The notes beneath the pieces are model-generated. The model ran no database searches. It worked only from the letters and a program-made list of their open reading frames with translations, and was not told where the DNA came from. The translations under genes were made by a program, and so were the position numbers. A DNA stretch of 64,000 nt from Undibacterium paludis (GTDB lineage Bacteria; Pseudomonadota; Gammaproteobacteria; Burkholderiales; Burkholderiaceae_D), in NCBI RefSeq assembly GCF_022568815.1, contig NZ_JAKZHX010000001.1, positions 434,001 through 498,000 on the forward strand, read 5' to 3'. Below are positions 52,102 through 61,109 of the stretch, in pieces. The stretch's first letter is position 1. Each line of letters begins with the position of its first letter.

Positions 52102-53598
52102 ATGCACCGACCTCCACTACCATCCTTCGCCTGGATGAGCCGTATCTGCCTGACGCTGACTGTCCTGTGTATCGCCAGTTTTTTTCTCTCCTTGCCAGCG
52201 CAAAAACACATCAGCGCAATGCTGGTGGGGCTCAGCTACCTGAGCTTTTGCCTGCAAACAGTACGCAAGTACAGGGATGGGCAAGTCACTCAACAGCATG
52301 GCTTTAGTGCAGAACTGGATCAGGGTGATCCGCAAAGTATCCTGGTCGCCTATGCCAGCCAGACCGGCTTTGCGGAACAAATCGCCCTTAAAACCGCCCA
52401 GCATTTGCAAGAAGCTGGCATGGCTGTGGCCATCAACAGCCTGGCTGCCATCAAGGCGGCGACACTGAACAAGAGTAAGCGCATACTGTTCATCGTCAGC
52501 ACCACTGGAGAAGGTGATGCCCCCGATAATGCAGTGGCCTTCACCCGTTTGCTGATGAGCCAGCAAATCGATTTATCCCATTTGCATTTTGCCGTGCTGG
52601 CTTTAGGCGACAGGCATTACCAGCAGTTCTGTGCCTTTGCCCACAGGCTCGATCACTGGCTGAGACACCAGCAGGCACACTGCCTGTTTGACATGGTGGA
52701 AGTCGATAATGGCGATGAAGGCGCATTGCGCCACTGGCAGCATTATCTGGGGCTGATCAGTGGTCACACAGAGATGGCGGACTGGAGCAAGCCCGGTTAT
52801 CAGGACTGGATATTGACTGAAAGAGAATTACTCAACCCCGGCAGCGCGGGGGGGGCCGCTTATCGCATTGCCTGTCGCCCGGCACAGCATGCAGGCAGCA
52901 GTGCGCTTGCCTGGCAAGCCGGCGATATTGCAGAAATCGGCCCGGATTACCCGCCTGACATCAACCCGGCCAGTAATGTGCCGGAACGCCCGGCCCTGCC
53001 GCATCGCGAATATTCCATCTCATCCCTGCCCACTGACGGCAAGCTGGAATTGCTGGTGCGGCAGATGCGCCGTCCCGATGGCAGCCTGGGTATAGGTTCT
53101 GGCTGGCTGACTGCTCATGCAGAAATCGGACAAAGTATCAAACTGCGCATTCGAGAGAACCGTCAGTTCCACACCCCGCCACAAGACTGTCCCTTGATCC
53201 TGATTGGCAACGGTACCGGGCTGGCAGGTTTGCGCGCCCACATCAAGGCTCGTGCCATCCATGGTCATTTACGCAACTGGTTGTTTTTTGGCGAAAGGAA
53301 CGAGGCATATGATTTTTTCCACCGGGAAGAAATCCAGGCATGGCAAGCGAATGGCGTACTCAGCAGGGTGAGTCTGTGCTTTTCCCGCGACCAGGCTGTA
53401 CGCCACTATGTACAGCATGCCCTGCAAGAACAACAGGCAGATATCCGGGAATGGGTGGAACAGGGTGCAGCCATACTCGTCTGCGGCAGCCTGCAGGGCA
53501 TGGCAGAAGAGGTAGATCGCACCTTGAGTAATCTGCTGGGTCTCGATAAACTTGAACATATGGCAGAGTTGGGCCTGTACAGACGGGATGTCTATTAG
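52102..53598 (+). CDS. membrane-anchored flavodoxin/FAD/NADPH reductase (sulfite-reductase-alpha type)
   Basis: 498 residues. One or two N-terminal membrane helices (about 11-50), then a flavodoxin domain (AYASQTGFAEQIALKTAQHL; STTGEGDAPDNA; ALGDRHYQQFCAFAHRLD), FAD domain (REYSISSLP, GSGWL) and an NADPH domain (LILIGNGTGLAGLRAHIKAR) ending in YRRDVY. It would move electrons NADPH-FAD-FMN to a membrane or periplasmic acceptor. Last gene of the Fur operon, 6 bases after apbE. A palindromic element begins inside its TAG stop. Confidence 0.9.
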   Translation: MHRPPLPSFAWMSRICLTLTVLCIASFFLSLPAQKHISAMLVGLSYLSFCLQTVRKYRDGQVTQQHGFSAELDQGDPQSILVAYASQTGFAEQIALKTAQHLQEAGMAVAINSLAAIKAATLNKSKRILFIVSTTGEGDAPDNAVAFTRLLMSQQIDLSHLHFAVLALGDRHYQQFCAFAHRLDHWLRHQQAHCLFDMVEVDNGDEGALRHWQHYLGLISGHTEMADWSKPGYQDWILTERELLNPGSAGGAAYRIACRPAQHAGSSALAWQAGDIAEIGPDYPPDINPASNVPERPALPHREYSISSLPTDGKLELLVRQMRRPDGSLGIGSGWLTAHAEIGQSIKLRIRENRQFHTPPQDCPLILIGNGTGLAGLRAHIKARAIHGHLRNWLFFGERNEAYDFFHREEIQAWQANGVLSRVSLCFSRDQAVRHYVQHALQEQQADIREWVEQGAAILVCGSLQGMAEEVDRTLSNLLGLDKLEHMAELGLYRRDVY

Positions 53599-53694
53599 GA
53601 CTTACGCAAAATCGCGCCGGCTGCGTTGCAGCTCCCGGCCGTACTCTAGTACTGTAGTCGCTGATACCTTGTCGGGACAGTGTTGTGTCAGTTC
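53597..53694. repeat. miniature palindromic element, AGGACTTACGCAAAA type, degenerate right end
   Basis: Left terminal repeat AGGACTTACGCAAAA (53597-53611) overlaps the stop codon of the reductase gene. The core GGCTGCGTTGCAGCTC matches the 33560 element, followed by GTACT-CT-AGTAC and CCTTGTCGGGACA. The right end (about 53680-53694) is diverged from TTTTGCGTAAGTCCT. It may act as 3-prime end of the operon message. Confidence 0.75.
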
Positions 53695-53975
53695 AATCTA
53701 TTGAAAGCATGGTATTTTTTACATGCTCTTTTTCAGGCTGACACTGGCGGGAATCGAGCAGAGTCATGCGTAATGTATCGTTATGTATCGCCGTTCAATT
53801 TTGCAACACTGGTTGCAGTACCCAACATTAAATACATGTCTTTTTTCATAGACATTGTTGTACGATAGCGTTTGCCCATTTCTTGCTAATATATTTATGG
53901 GGCTTGTTTTTGACATGGCAACACTCTTATGATGGTTGCTGAAGAATTCGCTACTACCTACAAGGCTCACCCATC

Positions 53976-55898
53976 ATGGCAGACGTCACCACCATACTCA
54001 ATAATGGCAACAGCAAAAACCGCGTTGATATCGTCTTTGTCGCGGAAGGTTATACTTCCGCTGAACGTGCCCAGTTCCTGGCCGACGCGCAAAAATTTCT
54101 CGACAATATGCTGGGTGATGCGAATGCCAAGCTGAACGCGCCATTCTCATCATACAAAAACCTGTTCAATGCCAGCGCTATTTTTGTCGCCTCTGCACAA
54201 TCAGGTACGGACCAGCCAAACAAGAATATCAGCGTCAATACCTACTTCGACGCCACCCAGCACGGTAGCGATGGGCGTTTGTTGTATGGTGATTTTTCCA
54301 AGGTCAATACAGTCGTCAATAGTGCTGTCGCCAGCGATGCGCATGAACTGGTTGTGGTGCTGGTCAATACCGCCCTGTATGGCGGCGCCGGTGGCTCCAT
54401 TGCCTGGGCATCCGCCGGAAACATTTCTTCGGCCGAAGTGGTGCTGCATGAAATCGGCCACAGCTTCGCAGGCTTGCAGGATGAATATGTTGACACGTCG
54501 ATCGCCAGCAATTATCCGACTACTGATCCCGGCTTCCTGGCCAGCCCACATGTCACCGATTCGCTGAGCCGCATACCATGGTCTGCCTGGCTCGGTTACA
54601 AAGACGGCGATCTTGGTGTAGTCGGCACTTATCAGGGTGGCTACTACCGCGATACAGGTATCTGGCGTGCTACCCAGGATTCAAAAATGAATCACCTGGG
54701 CGTAGCGTTCAGTGCACCAGAAAAAGAAGCCTTCGCCCTGAAATACTATGCCGCCATCGGTGATTATCTTGACCTGTATTCCAGCATACCCGGTATTTAT
54801 CAGCCAGTAGTGCCGGACAGCAGCCTGCTGGCCTATACCTGGAAAATCGGTGGAGCCACCGTCAACACCACGGACAAGCTGTATTTTGATGCCTACTCGT
54901 CAGGCGCTTACAAGCAGGGTGCCAGCCTCAGCCTGACAACCATCGATAATACCGGCTACATACGCAAAAACCTCAGCACAACACAACAGACCGAAACGAC
55001 GACGCTGGACAAGTCCATCGTTAATATCAGCGGCGCCAGTGGCAACCTGAATGCCAGCAATAGCATTTTCCAGTTTGACGGCAGCAATAATGTGATAGGC
55101 TTGAGCGCCCCTGGCAGCACGCGCTATGACTATATCGACGGTGGCAGCGGTACCGACACCCTGGTGATCAACGCAACCCTGGGCAAAGGCGGGGGCAGTT
55201 ATTTCGTCAGTGAAATCGGCAACAACACTTTATTGCTGGGCAACCAGAATGCGGCTTACTGGGGTGTTCATAACGTAGAAAAAATCCAGTTCAATGATTA
55301 CATCGTCAACACAACGGTGTATGACAATGCCCACAGCATCAAGACGGCAGACCTGCAATCGCTGGAAGAATTGTACGTAGCCTATTTCAACCGCGTACCC
55401 GATGCCGATGGCATGGATTACTGGGTCACCCAGTTCAAGTCAGGCATGACATTCAAGCAGATAGGTGACGCCTTCTTCCTGGCGGCGGCACAATACCCCG
55501 CGCAAACGGGATACACCCTCAACCTCAGCAATACCGATTTCATCAATATCATTTACAAAAACGCCATGGGCAGGTCTGCCGGTGCAGATGAAGCCGGCCT
55601 GAAATACTGGCTCAATGAACTCAATACCGGCATACAAAGCCGGGGATCCATGGTCAGCGCCGTGCTGGCCGGTGCGCGTGCCTTTACGGGCGATGCTACC
55701 TGGGGCTGGGTGGTCGATCTGCTCAACAATAAAATCAAGGTTGCCAACCAGTTCTCGGTTGAGTGGGGCCTGAACTTCCTGACACCGGAATCATCCATCA
55801 CCAATGGCATTGCCATCGCATCTGCTGTCACTGCGACCGACACCAGTGCGGCAATTACGCTCATAGGCCTCGCCGACGGACAGATACAATTTACCTGA
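53976..55898 (+). CDS. M64-family metallopeptidase with C-terminal DUF4214 region
   Basis: 640 residues. N-terminal half is a peptidase of the IgA-peptidase M64 family: VDIVFVAEGYTSAERAQFLA, then HEIGHSFAGLQDEY at 158-171 (H158, E159, H162, with D169/E170 beyond). The middle (about 380-450) is a RTX-like beta segment (YDYIDGGSGTDTLVINATLG, FNDYIV) and the C-terminal part has DUF4214 repeats (LYVAYFNRVPDADGMDYWVT, YKNAMGRSAGADEAGLKYWL). No Sec signal is seen; C-terminal signals with RTX/DUF4214 domains suggest type I secretion, but no transporter lies here. Probably extracellular and calcium-dependent (inference). Confidence 0.85.
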   Translation: MADVTTILNNGNSKNRVDIVFVAEGYTSAERAQFLADAQKFLDNMLGDANAKLNAPFSSYKNLFNASAIFVASAQSGTDQPNKNISVNTYFDATQHGSDGRLLYGDFSKVNTVVNSAVASDAHELVVVLVNTALYGGAGGSIAWASAGNISSAEVVLHEIGHSFAGLQDEYVDTSIASNYPTTDPGFLASPHVTDSLSRIPWSAWLGYKDGDLGVVGTYQGGYYRDTGIWRATQDSKMNHLGVAFSAPEKEAFALKYYAAIGDYLDLYSSIPGIYQPVVPDSSLLAYTWKIGGATVNTTDKLYFDAYSSGAYKQGASLSLTTIDNTGYIRKNLSTTQQTETTTLDKSIVNISGASGNLNASNSIFQFDGSNNVIGLSAPGSTRYDYIDGGSGTDTLVINATLGKGGGSYFVSEIGNNTLLLGNQNAAYWGVHNVEKIQFNDYIVNTTVYDNAHSIKTADLQSLEELYVAYFNRVPDADGMDYWVTQFKSGMTFKQIGDAFFLAAAQYPAQTGYTLNLSNTDFINIIYKNAMGRSAGADEAGLKYWLNELNTGIQSRGSMVSAVLAGARAFTGDATWGWVVDLLNNKIKVANQFSVEWGLNFLTPESSITNGIAIASAVTATDTSAAITLIGLADGQIQFT

Positions 55899-55918
55899 AA
55901 CCAATAAACAAAAATAAC

Positions 55919-55960
55919 AAGTCCCAGATCGTGTTGCAGCAGAAATACGGTCAGGGACTT
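55919..55960. terminator. bidirectional terminator
   Basis: AAGTCCC (55919-55925) pairs with GGGACTT (55954-55960), followed by TTCTTTT on the plus strand. It lies between the convergent M64 peptidase and SnoaL-like genes. Confidence 0.65.
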
Positions 55961-55965
55961 TTCTT

Positions 55966-56409
55966 TTATTTGACGATACCGCGATGTATACCAGCCTGCC
56001 CGTCACTCCAGAAGACTTTCTGAATAATGGCGTTGATCAGCCATTGGCCATCCTGTTTCTGCAGACCGAACTGATACAGGCAATGCGTATGCAGGGTCTC
56101 ACCCTGGCTATTCTTGCGGTAGATGACGCTTGACACCCTGGCTTTACCCGTATCGCCGGTATCATCATCCAGGTCGATTTCCGTATTCCCGCTGACATGG
56201 TGGGTCAGCAGGTCCTGCAGGGCGATACGGCGCAGATCTGCATATTGCTGGTTACTGATTTGCTCTGGTGGCGTACCGCGCAGTTCCGAATAATCCGTAT
56301 AGACAGAGACGGTCAGGCAGTCACGTAAGGCATCCCAGTCTTTCAAATCAAAGCTATTGGCAAATCTGGCCAGCAGGTTCTGTATGGCATGCAAGTCTGT
56401 GTGCCTCAT
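55966..56409 (-). CDS. cytoplasmic SnoaL-like (NTF2-fold) protein
   Basis: 147 residues from MRHTDLHAIQNLLARFANSF. SnoaL_4-type fold (FDLKDWDALRDCLTVSVYTD), RVSSVIYRKNSQGETLHTHC and LQKQDGQWLINAIIQKVFWS. No signal peptide. The start at 56409 leaves a 14-base gap after the SGNH hydrolase gene, so the two are probably co-transcribed. Ligand unknown. Confidence 0.78.
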   Translation of the reverse strand: MRHTDLHAIQNLLARFANSFDLKDWDALRDCLTVSVYTDYSELRGTPPEQISNQQYADLRRIALQDLLTHHVSGNTEIDLDDDTGDTGKARVSSVIYRKNSQGETLHTHCLYQFGLQKQDGQWLINAIIQKVFWSDGQAGIHRGIVK

Positions 56410-56423
56410 GTGAACAATAGTCC

Positions 56424-57062
56424 TTATTTCAAGATGGACGAAACTGCCCCCACCAGCTCCCAACCCAGTATCAGGTGCTGGTCGGCATCAAGGTGTACGC
56501 CGTCATATTCACTGGCAGTGACAACGCTGTCCGCATCAAAAAAATGACAGCCATTGGCAGCGGCAACTTCTTTATACGCATCGGCCAGGCCGGCACAGCG
56601 TTCTTCACAGCCAATAAATTTCGGCGCCATCATGCCTTTGGCTGCACATGGCTCTGGTGGGGAGACGACCAGTATCGGTGGTATCTGCATGCCCGGCTCT
56701 ATCGGCGCCTGGCGTATGGTGTTGATGATGACAGCCAGTCCCTGGGACGACAGCCAGGCTGTGTTCTGGTGCATGGACTGGAAGTCATTTGTACCCAGCA
56801 TGATAATCACCAGTGATAGCGGTGACAGGCTTTCTATTCTTTGCGCCAGGCCCTGACTACCGTTACGTCCAGGCTTGAAGGGGTCGTCCCAGACCGTGCG
56901 TCTGCCGTTGAGGCAATCCTCTACCACACGTACATGGTACTCAGCACTGTTGAGACCAATTTCCAGCACACCAGGCCAACGTTCTTCAAAAACCAATCTC
57001 TTGCGTGTCGTGGGTATCAAGCCCCAAGACAGGGAATCACCATATACCAATATCTGTCGCAT
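56424..57062 (-). CDS. SGNH/GDSL-family hydrolase
   Basis: 212 residues without a signal peptide. GDSL block I (ILVYGDSLSWG, Ser10 nucleophile), block III VIIMLGTNDFQ (GTND), and block V DGVHLDADQH (Asp-x-x-His). It is likely an arylesterase/thioesterase-like esterase. AGGATATTT precedes the ATG. It is the first gene of a two-gene unit with the SnoaL-like gene. Confidence 0.9.
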   Translation of the reverse strand: MRQILVYGDSLSWGLIPTTRKRLVFEERWPGVLEIGLNSAEYHVRVVEDCLNGRRTVWDDPFKPGRNGSQGLAQRIESLSPLSLVIIMLGTNDFQSMHQNTAWLSSQGLAVIINTIRQAPIEPGMQIPPILVVSPPEPCAAKGMMAPKFIGCEERCAGLADAYKEVAAANGCHFFDADSVVTASEYDGVHLDADQHLILGWELVGAVSSILK

Positions 57063-57132
57063 AAATATCCTGTGAATATCCTATGAAGTATCGAGCGAAA
57101 TGTCGCCTAGATTTTTTCTTATATTTTTTCGC

Positions 57133-57408
57133 TTACACTTTTTTCAAATAGCAGGCCTTCAGCATGAAATTGCCCGCATCCATCTTGCAGTCCACTTCAT
57201 GATCACCACCCACCAGACGTATGCTCTTCACCTTGCTCCCCATTTCCAGGGCGATGGAAGAACGTTTGACTTTCGAATCCTTAATCAGCACCACGCCATC
57301 GCCGTCGACCAGGACATTGCCATCCCTGACAATGCGCTCATCATCGTCATCTGTACTGGCAGCGGCCCGCATGGGCAACTCACGACCACAGGCGGGGAAG
57401 TTCGACAC
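57133..57408 (-). CDS. PhnA/YjdM-like protein lacking the N-terminal zinc ribbon
   Basis: 91 residues with a GTG start. The body (ERIVRDGNVLVDGDGVVLIK, KVKRSSIALEMGSKVKSIRL, then GGDHEVDCKMDAGNFMLK) matches the C-terminal domain of Escherichia YjdM (PhnA), a protein of uncertain function despite its phosphonate name. The two CxxC zinc-ribbon pairs usual at the N-terminus are absent; only FPACGRELP remains. So this is a shortened form, or the 5-prime part was lost. A single gene. Confidence 0.75.
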   Translation of the reverse strand: MSNFPACGRELPMRAAASTDDDDERIVRDGNVLVDGDGVVLIKDSKVKRSSIALEMGSKVKSIRLVGGDHEVDCKMDAGNFMLKACYLKKV

Positions 57409-57492
57409 GGCAGGCTTTCTTAATGCGGATTAAGCTTGATCAACGCTACAGTATACCCGAGCATGGGCAACTGCCCGCCAATATATGCAGCT

Positions 57493-59517
57493 TCACTCCA
57501 TATCCGCACCGGGTGCAACCAGTGGCAAGAGCATGATAAAACTGGTGCCGGTGTTGACTGTGCTCTCTATCCTGATATGCCCGCCGAGCAAGTCAGTGAC
57601 GATGTTGTAGACGATACTCATCCCCAGGCCGCTACCGCCCTGTCCCAGCTTGGTGGTAAAAAAAGGATCAAAGATACGACTGAGATTTTCTGCCGGTATC
57701 CCTGCGCCATTATCTTCAAAGCGTATCTCCACCTTGTCCTGCTCACGCTTACATGCCACGATGCATATCTGCCCATCCGTCCTGCCGTCAAAGGCATGCA
57801 GGATGGCATTATCAACCAGATTGCCAATCACCTGGTCCAGCGGACCGGGAAAACTGTCCATTTCTATGTGCAGTGGGATATCCATCTGTATCTGCAAACC
57901 GGCCTGGCGAATTTTTGCCATCATGGTGGCAATCACATCATGACAGACCTTGTTGACATGAAAGCGTCGCCGTTTGGAACTGGCCTGATCGACCGCGACC
58001 TGCTTGAAACTGGCAACCAGGTCTGCAGCACTTTTCAGACCATGCTCTATCAATTCACTTGCATGGCGGGCTGCTTCAAGATAACCGAGCAGGTCTGACC
58101 GACGTATGCTGCCTTCCAGTACCTTTTGCGAAAATTCCTGGGTCTTGGCTTGCAAGGTGCTGGAGGTCAGCAGACTATTGCCAATCGGCGTATTGAGTTC
58201 ATGTGCAACACCGGCCACCAGTGAACCCAGGGCTGCCAGCTTTTCGCTGCGTATCAGGTCGTCCTGAGTATGGCGCAATTCCAGGGTACGCTCGGCGACA
58301 TTCTGTTCCAGGCTGGCATTGGCTTTCGACAGGGCGGTCTGCACTTTCTTGAGTTCGGTCACATCGGTATAAGTGGTGACGAAACCGCGCAGGGCATCGC
58401 CTTCATAAATCGGCTTGCCCTGTACCAGATGGGTATGACCATTGGGCCTGGTACGTTCAAATTGATGAGCCTGAAACTGTCTGGCCAGATGCAGGCGTGA
58501 CTGGATCAGCTCTTCAACATCGCCTCCGCCATATTCACCGCGCTCCGCCATGATGCGCAACAGGTCTTCAAATGGCACCCCCTGGTAGATGGAGTCGGGA
58601 TGATAGTTGAGCACATCCAGAAAACCCTGGTTCCACAGATAGAGCTTGAGTTCGTCGTCAAACACACTGAGGCCTTGCGGCATATGTGCCAGCACTGCCC
58701 GCAGGAACAGCGATTGCTTGTGGAATTCAATTTCCATGCGTCGCTTGGCCGTCACGTCCATGCAGGTAGTGACAAAACCACCGCCGTCTACAGGCATGCC
58801 ACGTACTTCTATGATGCTGCCGTCCGAGCGCAGACGTTCGTAAGAGTAAGGAGTATCGCTTTGGATGATGGCCATGAGTTTGGCCAGTTTTTCATCATCG
58901 CTGGCGCTGCTGAACTCACCATATTCACCACGTTTTATGTTTGCTTCAAACACATCACGCGCAAGCGGCGGTTGGCCCTGAAACAAGGCTGGTGGCAAAT
59001 CGAGCATGCGCAGCAACTCTGCATTCCAGGCAACCACCCGGAGATTCTCATCGATCAGGGAAACACCACCCGGGAAGTTTTCCAGCAAAATCCGCAATTT
59101 TTCATTTTTCTTGCGCGCCTCCTGCTCGGCATGTCTGCGCTCAGTCACATCACTTATCACGGCGATAATGAACTGCCTGCCCTCTTCGGACAGGAGGCTC
59201 AGCGCCACCTCGGTCGTGAACAGGCTGCCATCAGCCTTGCGTGAGACCCAGTCGAAACGCTGAGGCTGGCCAGATTTGGTCAGCGCTATGTAGGTTGTTG
59301 CGGCAGTCAGGGAATCGCGCCCGTCAGGCTGTGTCCTGGCAGACAGGTGCAGTGGCGTACTTAGTAACAGTTTCTCCCTTGGCAAGCCGAACATTTTTTC
59401 TGCACTGGGATTGCAATCGATGAAATGCTCATCTTCCAATACCAGCAAGGCATCCTGAGCCTGTTCTACCATGGCGCGGTATAGGGCAACTCTGGATACT
59501 TCAACTTTGCCTGGCAT
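57493..59517 (-). CDS. orphan sensor histidine kinase with three PAS domains
   Basis: 674 residues from MPGKVEVSRV. PAS domains at about 10-125 (ALLVLEDEHFIDCNPSAEKM), 140-260 and 270-390 (GLSVFDDELKLYLWNQGFLD), a coiled coil (about 395-440), then HisKA with H-box VAHELNTPIGNSL and HATPase_c (NLVDNAILHAF, FEDNGAGIP, FDPFFTTK, GSGLGMSIV). No transmembrane segment or signal peptide is visible, so it senses cytoplasmic signals. AGGA lies upstream of the chosen start. No response regulator lies next to it. Confidence 0.9.
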   Translation of the reverse strand: MPGKVEVSRVALYRAMVEQAQDALLVLEDEHFIDCNPSAEKMFGLPREKLLLSTPLHLSARTQPDGRDSLTAATTYIALTKSGQPQRFDWVSRKADGSLFTTEVALSLLSEEGRQFIIAVISDVTERRHAEQEARKKNEKLRILLENFPGGVSLIDENLRVVAWNAELLRMLDLPPALFQGQPPLARDVFEANIKRGEYGEFSSASDDEKLAKLMAIIQSDTPYSYERLRSDGSIIEVRGMPVDGGGFVTTCMDVTAKRRMEIEFHKQSLFLRAVLAHMPQGLSVFDDELKLYLWNQGFLDVLNYHPDSIYQGVPFEDLLRIMAERGEYGGGDVEELIQSRLHLARQFQAHQFERTRPNGHTHLVQGKPIYEGDALRGFVTTYTDVTELKKVQTALSKANASLEQNVAERTLELRHTQDDLIRSEKLAALGSLVAGVAHELNTPIGNSLLTSSTLQAKTQEFSQKVLEGSIRRSDLLGYLEAARHASELIEHGLKSAADLVASFKQVAVDQASSKRRRFHVNKVCHDVIATMMAKIRQAGLQIQMDIPLHIEMDSFPGPLDQVIGNLVDNAILHAFDGRTDGQICIVACKREQDKVEIRFEDNGAGIPAENLSRIFDPFFTTKLGQGGSGLGMSIVYNIVTDLLGGHIRIESTVNTGTSFIMLLPLVAPGADME

Positions 59518-60002
59518 GGGCAGTCCTGAGTGAGCTAAGAGGTCGTGTCGAAAGTAAATACAGCTTACATTTTCAGTATTCCTCAAACACGCTTAGACTA
59601 CAAGCGGCAAATCTGGTCAGGTACAAATTTATACAGTCAGCGGTCCAGCCTGCCTAATAATTTCTTCATATCAACCGGGTCAAATCTGGCCTTGACACCT
59701 GCGCTGATACCCGCCTGAGCCGCTCATAAAAGCCGTCAAAACGTTCAAATAGCCCAGCCTTGCCACAGACATCAAGAGACTGCCGGGTACTGCGTATTTT
59801 TGCAGCATCATTGCCCCGTTTTATGAAAGTCAGGCACGGACATACAGGAGGTCATTGATAACTCACTTCCAGTACTTGCAAATGCAGGTACTTGATAATA
59901 TTGACATCAACCTGTATTTGCCTTGCCAGACGCAGCTAAAGAGCTGGCTGCAAGTCATTTTCCAGTTATCAGAGAAATTGCCCCATCAATGAATTGAGGA
60001 AA
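59518..60002. other. intergenic region after the GNAT gene and before the kinase
   Basis: About 485 bases without a confident gene. AGTACTTGCA (59871-59880) pairs with TGCAGGTACT (59883-59892), 9 of 10, around an AA loop. A plus-strand frame with AGGAGG close upstream runs 59855-59992 (45 codons, TTG start; or 36 from the ATG at 59882) and might be a small protein. Confidence 0.4.
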
Positions 60003-60434
60003 TCACAGCGGTCCGGCATGCTCCAGCAGGTAATAAATCCCATCCTCAGCCCGCCCCTGCTCAATTTCATACCATCCCAGATGTCGATAAAATTCCAAGG
60101 CAGCATGATTCTGCGCCACGCACTTCAATCGCCACGGGAAAGCTAAATAAGTTTGCAGATGCTCCAAGAGAGCCCTGCCCAGACCCTGTGCTTGCGCCCG
60201 GGGATCTACATACAAGTGATGGATATAGGCATCGCCTTCCTGCACTGCCAGCACAGCTAATACATGATCCCGTACATCCACGGCAACCCACACTGTTTCG
60301 CCGTGCGTCGCATCAGCAAAACCGGGAATGGAATCTGCAGTGCGCTGCTGCCATGCAGCTTCGACCAGGCATTTCTGGTAAATTACTTGCAGGGCACTGG
60401 CATCCGAATCACTGGCTCTGCGTATGCCAGTCAA
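60003..60434 (-). CDS. GNAT-family N-acetyltransferase
   Basis: 143 residues. Acetyl-CoA-binding motif A is YIHHLYVDPRAQAQGLGRAL (Q/RxxGxG/A form), followed by NHAALEFYRHLGWYEI, the common C-terminal GNAT signature. It starts at a TTG whose bases overlap the DinB stop (TTGA), so translation is coupled. The substrate is unknown. Confidence 0.87.
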   Translation of the reverse strand: MTGIRRASDSDASALQVIYQKCLVEAAWQQRTADSIPGFADATHGETVWVAVDVRDHVLAVLAVQEGDAYIHHLYVDPRAQAQGLGRALLEHLQTYLAFPWRLKCVAQNHAALEFYRHLGWYEIEQGRAEDGIYYLLEHAGPL

Positions 60435-60931
60435 GACTGCGTATCCGTTTGTCGGCTCAAGAACACCGTCAACGTATCTTTCGGCGGCTGCTTGCCTATC
60501 TGGAACAAGATACGGCCAACCGCACCCCGGTGATAATTCCCGTGGGTAGCCACATGCAATAACATCTCGCCACGTGACATGCAGCCCAGTGTGCCATCCA
60601 CAAAAGTGAAACGTATGTCATCTGCAAACCTGGTTTCCTGCTGGGCAGCGACATAGTCCATGTACCACTGATCCACTTTTTGCACGCCTTGCTGCAAATC
60701 GACCAGTGCGGGTGTTTCTTTGGTATTTAGCGCGGTGAAGCCATGTTGCTGGCCCTGCAGATTGGCGACGAAAATCTGGTCGACGACGTAAATATGATTG
60801 AGTATGCGTATCGCATCATGTAACTCACGTGCATGCTGGTCTGGCGCAACGCTGGCAGCCAATTGGTACAAGTCGGCATTGGCCCAGGCCTTGTATTCAA
60901 ACAAAGTCGATAAAAGTTTTTTGGTATGCAT
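60431..60931 (-). CDS. DinB-family protein, second copy
   Basis: 166 residues. Same plan as the gene at 12543: LLSTLFEYKAWANADLYQL, NHIYVVDQIFVANLQGQ, and MLLHVATHGNYHRGAVG with histidines for metal. The two proteins share about half of their residues. It is the first gene of a pair with GNAT. A thiol-dependent transferase role is typical of the family; the substrate is unknown. Confidence 0.87.
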   Translation of the reverse strand: MHTKKLLSTLFEYKAWANADLYQLAASVAPDQHARELHDAIRILNHIYVVDQIFVANLQGQQHGFTALNTKETPALVDLQQGVQKVDQWYMDYVAAQQETRFADDIRFTFVDGTLGCMSRGEMLLHVATHGNYHRGAVGRILFQIGKQPPKDTLTVFLSRQTDTQS

Positions 60932-61065
60932 ACGATCCCACTAAAACAAACAATAAATTCCGGCATCAGCAATGGTTGCTAATGTAATCAGCAAAAAATT
61001 GCGTCGCTCCGGCGTATTCTAGCGATTAATAAGATTATGTATCAGGATATTAACGGGCAAAAAAA

Positions 61066-61088
61066 ATGCCTGCCATCAAAACAGGCAT
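61066..61088 (-). terminator. terminator of the exported-protein gene
   Basis: ATGCCTG (61066-61072) pairs with CAGGCAT (61082-61088); on the minus strand it is followed by eight T residues. It lies just after the 61110 gene. Confidence 0.85.
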
Positions 61089-61109
61089 CTTCATCATAGA
61101 TCAGGCAAC

